NCBI RefSeq assembly: GCF_001929375.1
Contig: NZ_MSGO01000016.1
Span: 1-52,950, forward strand
Direction of reading: 5' to 3'
DNA: 52,950 nucleotides
Source: Actinomyces oris
Lineage (GTDB): Bacteria > Actinomycetota > Actinomycetes > Actinomycetales > Actinomycetaceae
Shown: positions 28,601-35,745 of the stretch, in pieces
Position numbering within the stretch: the stretch's first letter is position 1
How the letters are laid out: every line of letters begins with the position of its first letter
The notes under the pieces: model-generated
The model's input: the letters and a program-made list of their open reading frames with translations, nothing else
The model's database searches: none
What the model was told of the DNA's origin: nothing
Position numbers and translations under genes: made by a program

Positions 28601-29633
28601 GCGTGACCTCAATGACCTCGGCATCGGTGCGGGGCTGCGCGCTGGAGGAGTGCGAGACGGACGCGGGACGGCGAAGCCCCTGGTAGGAGGCCCGTCGGTG
28701 GCGGATGACGGCGGTGGGTTCGACGATGACGCGGTATCCGGCCAGGCGCGCGGCGCGCGAGAGCTCCAAGCCGTCACCGAAGGGGCCGAGCCACGGGGCG
28801 ATGCCGCCGATCTCCTCCCACACGGCGCGGTCGATAAGGGCTCCGGCGGTTCCCACGGCCAGGACATCGCTGCGGTCGTCGTGCTGGCCCTGGTCGACCT
28901 CTCCGGGGACGATGTCGTTGGCGCGCCGGGCCGAGGCCGTGGCGCGCAGCCCGACCTCCAGGAGCAGCTCAGGATTGTCCCAGCCCACCTGCTTGGGCCC
29001 GACGACTCCCACCGAGCGCGCATTGGTCGCGGCGGTGAGGAGCCGCTCGAGGCAGTCCTCGGCAGGAGCGGAGTCGTCATGGAGCAGCCAGAACCACACC
29101 TGGTGCTCCGGCATCTCCGGGGTGGCCTCGGTGGGGGCCACGAGCCGCTGCTCGTAGGCGGTGATCGGTGAGAGGGCTCCGGTGGGGCCGGTGATGGGAC
29201 CGGAGCCCGACAGCAGCAGGTCCCGTACCGAGGTGCGCGGCCCGCTCGAGGCGGTGTCACCGTCTGCGCCCTCTGCGCCGTCGACGGCCTCTAAGCTGCG
29301 GCGCCTACGGTTGCCGACGGCGACGAGGCCGGCGTAGGCGGTCAGCCCCCGGGAGACGGCGTCCCCGAAGTTCTTGGCCTCCTTGGCCCTGACGACGCGC
29401 ACCGCGGTGACGGCGCCCAGTCCCGACCTCTCAACGAGCTCCTCGATCGGAGTCCCGTCTCCCAGCCCGTTGGCTCGCGAGGCGACATCGACGACGAGGA
29501 CGACGTCGGGCGCGCAGGTCTGTGAAGTGATCGCGGACAGTGTCTGCGCCAGAAACGGGCTCGCCCCGGCCGACACGACGACGGCCAGGGCTCCTACCCG
29601 ACTGGCTCCCTGTGCGGAGCCGGGGCGGGTCAT
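25662..29633 (-). CDS. very large GT2 glycosyltransferase with polytopic membrane domain
   Basis: 1323 residues. Residues 12-320 form a GT-A glycosyltransferase family 2 domain: strand ALAVVVSAGASPFLAQTL, acidic metal site WLLHDDSAP (183-191, replacing DxD), GTAGALIDRAVWEEIGG and the histidine-containing end RHRRASYQGL. A first helix (about 373-390), a charged loop, and then 12 or more transmembrane helices from 482 onward follow, with a C-terminal extracytoplasmic region (about 1040-1300) and a last helix near the C-terminus. An acidic insertion (about 679-740, Asp/Glu/Ala) interrupts the membrane domain. This architecture suggests transfer of sugars to a lipid or wall polymer. Start ATG 29633 overlaps the whiB stop (ATGA) and the stop overlaps DUF5719. 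Donor and acceptor unknown. Confidence 0.9.
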   Translation of the reverse strand: MTRPGSAQGASRVGALAVVVSAGASPFLAQTLSAITSQTCAPDVVLVVDVASRANGLGDGTPIEELVERSGLGAVTAVRVVRAKEAKNFGDAVSRGLTAYAGLVAVGNRRRRSLEAVDGAEGADGDTASSGPRTSVRDLLLSGSGPITGPTGALSPITAYEQRLVAPTEATPEMPEHQVWFWLLHDDSAPAEDCLERLLTAATNARSVGVVGPKQVGWDNPELLLEVGLRATASARRANDIVPGEVDQGQHDDRSDVLAVGTAGALIDRAVWEEIGGIAPWLGPFGDGLELSRAARLAGYRVIVEPTAVIRHRRASYQGLRRPASVSHSSSAQPRTDAEVIEVTLPEPDPERSFRARRSAQLTNWAAFSTRPIGLLLTWFVVLGLMRFVWRLASKAPALARDELGAALAVAGRGRRVRAARRRLAQHTKAPVSALGRLYVTPAEIRGVRRDRTRQERERRARAAAPSELELRELAALARSRRHTLSAVMVLVLALSTYGLSRLLLTRSITGGALPLFSDDWRQMWDTAWSTWISTADGYPGGVTPLLAILAVPAALGQLVGLETSALISALVLLAVPLAALGAWFAAGTMTRKVALRAWAALVWALSPTLLLAVGQGRLGALLVHLVLPWALLALARAVGADRRDLVLSGLVGAHLLTDEERAELDRFSTEKVTDLAHLDEEAQAESKADNAKDAEDTADAEDSAGDSETSQDGAAEQTPAPDDAPDDGAHDGGEAEVDLPSTEKYGYGSATAAAVAGLLLSVVVAAVPATAAVLAVIVLLLSVTTRRGFKLVLTLVPMLATAAPAWWGAWRLGRSAGWAEGVRLLLTDIGLPVSVPAPSSLDLLVGSPVDLGALTSSGALSALLRVLLALVPALGVVGLFVSRRVRVARTGILLALGGLILAGLSLRTPTGLGPDVAGGGLAPVNGWSGAGLSLALSGFLAAALTAGETIWALIAQRSRGGRRALERRRRKETDATSSTAADSTVRRRGSRRLRAAFTTAACLVLLAPVVIGGVWSYQAHRGSNPQVLVLHSTPQQIPLIAGQFQGSQAAGRVLRLTSTPQGLQATIWRGPGTQVSDVLPGAVNVKARTRGAAALADPGLKPAKNGPGTKRSASSATQALVLDDPADAELAQIVTRATAGQDKGAADALAAHGIAVVLLDDKESDSVTAEARVGLASTPGLEQLAQTASGNSWRVTSSAHPDSARLSLVDAGGEVTPVASTGTGSGTRTRIPAGSGPRTLVMVERSDAGWRATLDGRRLEATTVPASDGSWKQAFTVGSEGGELVITHTRTSTAAATYTIWAVWALTLVAALPLRRGKEMAS
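27525..27555. repeat. short tandem repeat in the glycosyltransferase acidic insertion
   Basis: GTCCTCAGCGTCC occurs at 27525-27537 and again at 27543-27555, an 18-base period matching the six-residue repeat DAEDTA/DAEDSA in the protein. In-frame, so changes in copy number would not break the gene. Confidence 0.6.
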
Positions 29634-29950
29634 ACTGCGCGACGCTTGAGCTTGCGCCGCTCGCGCTCCGACATGCCGCCCCAGATACCGAAGCGCTCAT
29701 CGTTGGCGAGAGCGTACTCGAGGCACTCCTCACGAACCTCGCAAGTCGCACAGACTCGCTTGGCCTCACGTGTGGAACCGCCCTTCTCAGGGAAGAAGGC
29801 CTCTGGGTCCGTCTGAGCGCACAGAGCACGCTCCTGCCACGCCAGAGGACCTTCATCGACGTCGTCACCGCCGCCGAAGAGGAGCGACAGTACCTCCGCG
29901 TCAGGCTCCTCCGGGTGCTTCAGTGGGCCGTCGCCGAGGATGTTCCACAT
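29630..29950 (-). CDS. whiB2: WhiB family iron-sulfur transcription factor (WhiB2/WhmD-like)
   Basis: 106 residues with the four [4Fe-4S] cysteines C44, C67, C70 and C76 (ALCAQTDPEAFFPEKGG; CATCEVREEC), the turn GIWGG (88-92) and a basic C-terminus (RERRKLKRR). WhiB proteins bind the sigma factor region 4 and control transcription; the WhiB2/WhmD group acts in septation. The subgroup is assigned from neighbours (DUF3499 and Rv3259-like genes lie next to whiB2 in mycobacteria), not from alignment. AGGGAGG precedes ATG 29950, and a -35/-10 pair lies upstream. Its stop overlaps the start of the giant glycosyltransferase, so the regulator is cotranslated with an envelope enzyme. Confidence 0.9.
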   Translation of the reverse strand: MWNILGDGPLKHPEEPDAEVLSLLFGGGDDVDEGPLAWQERALCAQTDPEAFFPEKGGSTREAKRVCATCEVREECLEYALANDERFGIWGGMSERERRKLKRRAV

Positions 29951-30277
29951 GCCGGCCTCCCTTCGATCCGAGCTTCTTGCCAGTAAGAATTACATGCGTG
30001 TGAGACAAGGCCAGTCAAGCCGGCGAGGGAAACTTCACCCTCTCGTGACCGTTGACATCATCCCTTGACATATCAAGGAATACCCCATCTGGTTGCCACC
30101 ATATGTTGACTTCCTACAAATCCCCTGAGAGGCTCCCACCGCCTGGCTGACAGTAGAAATTCACACGGTGTTTCAGAGGATTTCAGGGCACTTGACGCAC
30201 GGTCGCATATTGCCCCGACCGGCTGGACGCCACCAGGGAAGTTCCTGAAAGTCGGTGGATCTGCTTCAATCGTAGTC
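29951..30277. other. 327-bp divergent regulatory region between whiB and the TIGR03089 gene
   Basis: No gene is supported. The region is markedly AT-richer than its flanks. Besides the whiB promoter it holds three TTGAC motifs (near 30049, 30064 and 30104) and the inverted repeat CCTTGA-CATA-TCAAGG (30063-30078), a possible operator about 115 bases upstream of the whiB start. Confidence 0.55.
29989..30018 (-). promoter_or_regulatory. whiB promoter
   Basis: On the minus strand TTGACT (30018-30013) and TGTAAT (29994-29989) are separated by 18 bases, giving a transcript start around 29982 and a leader of about 30 bases with an AGGGAGG ribosome-binding site. Confidence 0.55.
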
Positions 30278-31069
30278 ATGCGCGACCCCCTGCTGCCGCT
30301 GCTCCCCGGCCCTCACGACGCCGACAGACCGTGGCTCATTTGTTATGGAATCGACGAACGAGTCGAGCTGACCGGACACGTCCTGTCCATGTGGCTGGCG
30401 AAGATCGCGGGGTTCGTCACATCGGAGTCGGGGCCCGGTGACGGAGTCCATGTGGCGCTCCCTCCGCACTGGCGGACCGTCGCCTGGGCGTGCGGTACGT
30501 GGGTGGCGGGACGCGGCGTGCTCCTGGGGAGCAGCGAGCAGATCCGTGCCGCCGGCCTCGTCCCCGAGCTGAGCGTGGCCTTCACCCCGGAGAGCCTCTG
30601 CGAGGAGGCCGAGGCGCAGGTGCTGGTACCGCCCGCCCCGCTGGCGCTGCGCTGGCCGGGAGAGCTGCCCGCCCTCGTGCTCGACGGCGCCGCCGACCTC
30701 ATGCACTATCCCGACCGCTTCACGCCGGTAAGCGCCGCCGGCGACCTGATGTGCCTCAGTGACCTCACCACTGAGATGGCAGCACCTGCAGCTCCGGGCG
30801 CTCCAGCGGGCACCGGCCCGTCAGGCGATCGGCCCACCGCCCTGACGCGAGCCCAGCTGGTGGCCCGGGTCGAGGCGGCCTGCGCGTCGACGGGGGCCGA
30901 CAAGCGCTCCGCCTCGCGTGCCGTCCTGGTGCGCAGCCCCGACACGGCCCAGATGCTCCAGGAGGTCCTGGTCGCCTGGCGCACCGGGCGCACGGCGGTG
31001 GTGCTCACCCCCGAGGCGGGTGACGACGTCGCCGCGGCCGCTGTCCGGCAGGAGGGCATCACCGGATGA
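30278..31069 (+). CDS. TIGR03089 family protein
   Basis: 263-residue actinobacterial protein that resembles an isolated N-terminal part of the AMP-forming adenylate family: VELTGHVLSMWLAKIAGFV, GDGVHVALPPHWRTVAWACG and the later LMHYPDRFTPVSAAGDLM. Motifs for ATP binding and adenylation are missing, so it is probably not an active ligase. Start ATG 30278 gives a full-length family N-terminus; no clear ribosome-binding site. It converges with manA 33 bases away. In many actinobacteria it lies near LytR-CpsA-Psr and rhamnose genes; role unknown. Confidence 0.82.
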   Translation: MRDPLLPLLPGPHDADRPWLICYGIDERVELTGHVLSMWLAKIAGFVTSESGPGDGVHVALPPHWRTVAWACGTWVAGRGVLLGSSEQIRAAGLVPELSVAFTPESLCEEAEAQVLVPPAPLALRWPGELPALVLDGAADLMHYPDRFTPVSAAGDLMCLSDLTTEMAAPAAPGAPAGTGPSGDRPTALTRAQLVARVEAACASTGADKRSASRAVLVRSPDTAQMLQEVLVAWRTGRTAVVLTPEAGDDVAAAAVRQEGITG

Positions 31070-31102
31070 GCCGGCGGGCCTCAACCCCGCTGAGCACCGG
31101 GG

Positions 31103-32293
31103 TCAGGGGACGTCGGCCTGGACGAGGGTACCCTCCCCCTCCACGAACAGGCTGCGTTCATCGGCACCGACGAACACGGCCTCGCCCTGGGCGAGTGTCT
31201 GGGAGTCGGCCTGGGTCACCAGTGTCATGGCGCCCTCGACGGCCAGGAGGATGCGCGGTCCCCGTCCGGGGACCGGCAGGCGCCCGTCGGCGGCCACCAC
31301 GGTGGTGACCATGAGCTCGAAGTCATCCACCGGCGCGTAGTAGGCGCGGGTGGCGCGAGAGAGGTACTCGGGGGCGGGGCGTACCGGCGGCGCCGCCACA
31401 TAGTCGACGCAGGCCAGCATCTCGGGGACGTCGATGTGCTTGGCGGTCAGTCCGGCGCGCAGCACGTTGTCCGAGGAGGCCATGACCTCCACGCCCAGAC
31501 CGGAGATGTAGGCGTGCACGCTTCCCGCGGGCACGAACAGCGCCTCACCGGGCTGCAGGGTGACGGGGTTGAGCAGGAGCGCGGCGGCGATGCCGGGGTC
31601 CCCGGGGAAGGTGTCCGCCATCTTCACGACGTTGGAGTCCACCCGCGGCGACGGGGACGTGCCGGCCTCGAACCTGGCGGAGATCTCGGTGACGAGGGCG
31701 TCGATCTCCTGGGGGCTTGGACGGGTGGCGGCCGAGACGACGTCGGAGAAGACCTGCCGGATGCCGTAGCGGGTGGGGTTGAGGCGCAGGGTGCGGCGCA
31801 TCCTGCGGGCCAGGGGGCTGTCCAGGCCGGAGAGGACCTCGACGGCGCGGCGCGGGGCCCGGAAACCGGCAACGGCCTGGAAGCGGGTGAGGGCCAGGAC
31901 CATCTCCGGCTTGTGGTTCGTGTCCTTGTAGTTGCGGCAGGGGTGGTCCAGGGCGATACCCGCCTCGTCCTCCAGGGCGTAGCCCTCGGCGGCCTGGGCC
32001 TGACTGGGGTGGACCTGGAGGGACAGGGGCTGCTCGGGCGCGATGAGCTTGAGGAGGAAGGGCAGTCGGCGCCCGAAGCGCCAGATGATGTCCTCACCCA
32101 GGAGGCGCTCGGGCTCGGCGTCGATGAGCTCGGACAGAACGCCGCCCTCGGCGACCTGGGCGGGACCGGCCGGGTGGGATCCGTACCAGGCCTCGGCCCA
32201 GGGGGAGCCGTCGTCGGCCCTGCCCAGGAGGGCGGGGATGGCGGAGGTCGACCCCCAGGAGTACTGCTGTCGGGCAGGCTCAAGTCGTCTCAT
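31103..32293 (-). CDS. manA: mannose-6-phosphate isomerase, class I
   Basis: 396-residue zinc enzyme interconverting fructose-6-phosphate and mannose-6-phosphate, the entry to GDP-mannose. Zinc and active-site elements are visible: SLQVHPSQAQA (Gln and His ligands), NHKPEMVLALT (Glu ligand) and the later LFVPAGSVHAY (His ligand). YSWGSTSAIP near the N-terminus is also typical. ATG 32293 lies inside the end of the upstream GT87 gene (14-base overlap) with GAGG just before it. In mycobacteria manA lies in the same general neighbourhood (Rv3255c). Mannose supply fits the mannosyltransferase upstream. Confidence 0.95.
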   Translation of the reverse strand: MRRLEPARQQYSWGSTSAIPALLGRADDGSPWAEAWYGSHPAGPAQVAEGGVLSELIDAEPERLLGEDIIWRFGRRLPFLLKLIAPEQPLSLQVHPSQAQAAEGYALEDEAGIALDHPCRNYKDTNHKPEMVLALTRFQAVAGFRAPRRAVEVLSGLDSPLARRMRRTLRLNPTRYGIRQVFSDVVSAATRPSPQEIDALVTEISARFEAGTSPSPRVDSNVVKMADTFPGDPGIAAALLLNPVTLQPGEALFVPAGSVHAYISGLGVEVMASSDNVLRAGLTAKHIDVPEMLACVDYVAAPPVRPAPEYLSRATRAYYAPVDDFELMVTTVVAADGRLPVPGRGPRILLAVEGAMTLVTQADSQTLAQGEAVFVGADERSLFVEGEGTLVQADVP

Positions 32294-33614
32294 AGTGCCT
32301 CACCGTACCGGCACCGGATCCCAGCTGAGCTCGTGAGGGAGTCCTTCGGATACTTCTCCCCCATGAGACTCGACGCCACATGTGAGGAAGTGGCGCCCGG
32401 GTGGATTGGGAGGCGGCGGGGGCGGGCAGGCGGGGCACGATGACCAGAATGGCGGTGGCCCAGTAGACGTAGACGCCGGAGGCCAGGACCGCGAGCAGGT
32501 TCCACTGGGGGGAGCCGTAGCGCACGAGGTGTTCGGGGAAGTGGGTGGGGGCGATCAGCATGACGACGCCGCTGCCCACCGCCGCCAGGCACTCGAGATC
32601 CCACCCGGTTCTGCGCGCGCCTGAGGCGAGCCCGACGACGGCCCGCCACACAAGGGTCATGACGAGGGGAAGGGCGAAGACCCAGTGGTGCACCCAGGCC
32701 ACGGGCGAGACCATCGGGGCGATGAGACCGACGATGCCGAAGGCGAGCAGGTCATCGCCGTGGCCAGTCAGGCGCGCGGACTGCCGAGCGATGACATACA
32801 CGACGGCGATGGCCAGCACCATCCAGACAGCAGATGACAAGGGAGCCGGGAGAACTCTGGAGAGCAGTCCACGCAGCGACTGGTTCTCGGTGTCCCACCA
32901 GGTGGAGGCGACTCGGGTGGAGTCCCATACGGCCGACCCCCAGAAGGTCAGGGACTCCCCGGGGGCGATGAGGAATCCGATACCGGTGCAGGTGGCAGCA
33001 CTGCCCAGTGAGACGAGCAGCGCCCGCCAGTCACGTCTGAACAGCGGCAGCAGGAGGAAGACGGCGGGGGTCAGCTTGACAGCGATGGCGATGCCGGTGA
33101 GCAGGCCACGCGGCCAGGGAGTCCGGCGGGGGAGCCAGTCGGCGGCCAGCAGGGTGATGAGGAAGAGCCCGACCTGTCCCCATGTCAGGTGCGAGACCAC
33201 AGGCATGAGCAGAGCCAGGGCGTTGGCGGCGGCCAGCGCGGTCCAGGCTCCACCGCCGCAGCGGCGGATAACGATCCAGGAGAGGATGACGAGCGCCGCC
33301 AGGCAGGCCACGGTGTGGGCGGCCGCCGCTCGTACCGGGCCGCCGAGCGCCGTGCCTGTGAGCAGGGCGGCCCCGAAGGGCGGGTAGGTGAAGTACATGA
33401 GGAAGCCGGGCACCCCGGTGTCGAGCGGCTCGGCATAGAGGGGCTGACCGTGGAGGAGATGCTGCGCCCCCACCCGATAGACGAGGAAGTCAATGTGCAG
33501 CTCCGGCTGAAGAGCGGCGTCGAGGAGGGCACCGACAACTGTCACCAGCGACCACAGGACAATGAGGGCGTGGGCTGCCCTGGTCGTGCCCCAGCGCGGT
33601 AGCGCAGTATCCAT
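32280..33614 (-). CDS. GT87 family membrane mannosyltransferase-like protein
   Basis: 444-residue polytopic protein of the GT87 (DUF2029/PimE-like) type with about 10-12 transmembrane helices. The first extracellular loop has HIDFLVYRVGAQHLL followed by GQPLYAEP and FTYPPFGA, the pattern of alpha-1,2-mannosyltransferases that use polyprenyl-phosphomannose, with the catalytic aspartate in HIDF. Late loops carry GWDLE and THFPEH. Start ATG 33614 is preceded by a weak AAAGAGA. The end overlaps manA by 14 bases, so both sugar-mannose genes share a transcript. Donor is inferred from family knowledge. Confidence 0.85.
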   Translation of the reverse strand: MDTALPRWGTTRAAHALIVLWSLVTVVGALLDAALQPELHIDFLVYRVGAQHLLHGQPLYAEPLDTGVPGFLMYFTYPPFGAALLTGTALGGPVRAAAAHTVACLAALVILSWIVIRRCGGGAWTALAAANALALLMPVVSHLTWGQVGLFLITLLAADWLPRRTPWPRGLLTGIAIAVKLTPAVFLLLPLFRRDWRALLVSLGSAATCTGIGFLIAPGESLTFWGSAVWDSTRVASTWWDTENQSLRGLLSRVLPAPLSSAVWMVLAIAVVYVIARQSARLTGHGDDLLAFGIVGLIAPMVSPVAWVHHWVFALPLVMTLVWRAVVGLASGARRTGWDLECLAAVGSGVVMLIAPTHFPEHLVRYGSPQWNLLAVLASGVYVYWATAILVIVPRLPAPAASQSTRAPLPHMWRRVSWGRSIRRTPSRAQLGSGAGTVRHYETT

Positions 33615-33947
33615 ATGAGGTTCTCTTTCCAGCCGACGGGAAGGACCCGGGGCGGGTGACGAGAGAGGACTCGTTGAGGGTCACCGCACACCGGAGCAGA
33701 ACCTGAACAGTCTCCGGAAAACGTCCCAGAGAACCCTGAGCCCAACCCTGCCGACCGGGAGTATTCCACTGATCGACGCCCCCATCCACCTCAGCGGCGC
33801 ACCGACCTCAATTCGTGACTCTGTTCTTCATCACAGTGTTCGCTGCTGCGCACCTGCCCCGGGAAAAGCTCGCACCCCCCTCTCTGGTGACCGCGGGAGC
33901 ACCGGTGAGGGTGACGTCGAAGGCAAGCCGGCCTCACGCAGGTCCTC
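33615..33947. other. 333-bp intergenic region between rmlC and the GT87 gene
   Basis: Both flanking genes are on the minus strand, so this should contain the rmlC 3' end and the GT87/manA promoter. I see no supported gene, only a short GTGAGG/CCTCAC inverted repeat near 33905-33936 that might terminate rmlC. No convincing -35/-10 pair. Confidence 0.4.
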
Positions 33948-34529
33948 CTAGCCGTCCGTCTCCGGAGCCGGGAAGGGGGTGACGTCGGCCAGACGGGGGT
34001 GCGCCTTGTCCTTGTCGGAGAGGATGGCCTCACTCAGCTCGATCGGCCAGGGCACGTTCACCGTCTCATCGGCCAGGTTGAGGAAGGTGTACCGGGCGTC
34101 GGCCGACCAGTGGTCGTTGACCAGGTAGGTGTAGGCGGTATTGGGCTCCAGCGTCTGATAGGCGTTGCCCACGCCCCGAGGCACGAACACCGCCACCGAC
34201 GGGTCGATCTCACAGGTGTAGACGGCCCCGAAGGAGGGCCCCTCGCGCAGGTCCGCCCAGGCGCCGAAGACGCGGCCGGTGGCCACCGAGACGAACTTGT
34301 CCCAGGGCTCGGCGTGGATGCCCCGGGTGACCCCGACCTCGTTGTTGAAGGAGATGTTGTTCTGAACCGGCCCGAAGTCCGGCAGCCCCAGGGCCAGCAT
34401 CTTCTCCCTCTGCCAGTTCTCCTTGAACCAGCCGCGGTTGTCCCCGTGAACAGTCAGGTCGATCCGCAGGAATCCCGGAATCGACGTCTCCTCGATGGCG
34501 AGCGGCTTGCCCAGCTCGATCTGCCCCAT
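33948..34529 (-). CDS. rmlC: dTDP-4-dehydrorhamnose 3,5-epimerase (RmlC-like)
   Basis: 193-residue cupin enzyme for the third step of dTDP-L-rhamnose synthesis. The conserved base His72 is present in VTRGIHAEPWDKFVSV, and GAWADLREGPSFGAV and LSDKDKAHPRL match the family. The loop usually reading GFAHGF is GVGNAYQ (119-125), without the second histidine, a variant whose effect on specificity is unclear. ATG 34529 is preceded by AAGGGG 7 bases upstream. Divergent from rmlA. Alternative: a 3- or 5-epimerase for another dTDP-deoxysugar. Confidence 0.88.
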   Translation of the reverse strand: MGQIELGKPLAIEETSIPGFLRIDLTVHGDNRGWFKENWQREKMLALGLPDFGPVQNNISFNNEVGVTRGIHAEPWDKFVSVATGRVFGAWADLREGPSFGAVYTCEIDPSVAVFVPRGVGNAYQTLEPNTAYTYLVNDHWSADARYTFLNLADETVNVPWPIELSEAILSDKDKAHPRLADVTPFPAPETDG

Positions 34530-34733
34530 TGATGGCCCCTTCTGTGCGCACAGGTCTTGGTCTCGGCGCCACCGAGTCAGTGAGGCGCCACCGTGCGAGT
34601 CTATCGGCGCGGTCTGTTCGACACCCCTCAGACCGAGCCATCAGGGACGGAACGTGCCGGGGACCACGGAGAAGAGCTCCCGATCCGCCCGATCCTGGCG
34701 CCGTTCGGGGCCGGAATGGGTCATGCTTGGGGT

Positions 34734-35606
34734 ATGCGAGGAATCATTCTGGCCGGAGGCTCCGGCACGCGACTCAACCCGATCACCCTGGGAACCTCCA
34801 AGCAGCTGGTCCCCGTCTACGACAAGCCGATGATCTACTACCCGCTGAGCACCCTCATGCTCGCCGGGATCCAGGACGTCCTGGTCATCACCACCCCCCA
34901 CGACGCCCCCTCCTTCCACCGCCTCCTGGGCGACGGCTCCCAGCTGGGCGTCAACCTGTCCTACACGGTTCAGCAGGAGCCCAACGGCCTGGCCCAGGCC
35001 TTCGTCCTGGGGGCCGACTTCATCGGCTCCGACAGCGCCGCCCTGGTCCTGGGCGACAACATCTTCTACGGCCCCGGCATGGGAACCCAGCTGCGCCGTC
35101 ACACCAGCCCCGACGGCGGCGTCGTCTACGCCTACCAGGTCGCCGACCCCACCGCCTACGGCGTGGTCGAGTTCGATGAGAACTTCAAGGCCATCTCCAT
35201 CGAGGAGAAGCCGGCCCAGCCCCGCTCCAACTACGCCGTTCCCGGCCTGTACTTCTATGACAACGACGTCGTCGAGATCGCGAGGGACCTCAAGCCCTCC
35301 GCCCGCGGCGAGTACGAGATCACCGACGTCAACCGCACCTACCTGGAAGCCGGCAGGCTCTCCGTGGAGGTCCTGCCCCGCGGCACCGCCTGGCTCGACA
35401 CCGGCACCTTCGACTCCCTGGCCGACGCCACCAGCTTCATCCGCACCGTCCAGCACCGTCAGGGCCTCAACATCGGCGCCCCCGAGGAGGTCGCCTGGCG
35501 CATGGGCTTCATCGACGACGAGGGTCTGCGCCGGCGCGCCGAGCCCCTGGTGAAGTCCGGCTACGGCGCCTACCTCCTGGGCCTGCTGGAGAACCAGCAG
35601 GCCTGA
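34734..35606 (+). CDS. rmlA: glucose-1-phosphate thymidylyltransferase
   Basis: 290-residue enzyme joining dTTP and glucose-1-phosphate to give dTDP-glucose, the first step to dTDP-rhamnose. The nucleotidyltransferase signature [13 protein letters not shown] lies at residues 6-18, followed by [31 protein letters not shown] and [17 protein letters not shown] are also diagnostic. ATG 34734 matches the usual RmlA N-terminus. No Shine-Dalgarno is visible; CATGCT ends 6 bases before the ATG, a possible leaderless -10 box. A strong hairpin follows 43 bases after the stop. Confidence 0.96.
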   Translation: MRGIILAGGSGTRLNPITLGTSKQLVPVYDKPMIYYPLSTLMLAGIQDVLVITTPHDAPSFHRLLGDGSQLGVNLSYTVQQEPNGLAQAFVLGADFIGSDSAALVLGDNIFYGPGMGTQLRRHTSPDGGVVYAYQVADPTAYGVVEFDENFKAISIEEKPAQPRSNYAVPGLYFYDNDVVEIARDLKPSARGEYEITDVNRTYLEAGRLSVEVLPRGTAWLDTGTFDSLADATSFIRTVQHRQGLNIGAPEEVAWRMGFIDDEGLRRRAEPLVKSGYGAYLLGLLENQQA

Positions 35607-35649
35607 GCCGGCCACCGGGAGCATTCGGCTCCTTGCAGCAGCAACGCGT

Positions 35650-35685
35650 GCGGGCGGGAGACACCGGCTGGTGTCTCCCGCCCGC
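35650..35685. terminator. strong bidirectional terminator after rmlA and the DUF2142 gene
   Basis: A perfect 16-bp stem (GCGGGCGGGAGACACC at 35650-35665; complementary arm 35670-35685) closes a GGCT loop. It lies between the converging rmlA and DUF2142 genes and is the longest perfect hairpin I found in the window. Confidence 0.75.
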
Positions 35686-35745
35686 AGCGTTCAGCGCCGG
35701 CTCAACAACGCGATCTCGTTCCTGACGAGGACGACGGCGAGCCGG

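Noticed and set aside
25767-29171. 1134-codon plus-strand open frame
   Set aside because: Antisense of the giant glycosyltransferase; Gly/Gln/Arg-rich with no recognisable domain or start site.
33791-34033. 80-codon minus-strand frame between rmlC and the GT87 gene
   Set aside because: Overlaps the rmlC 3' end in another frame; arginine-rich, no start signal.
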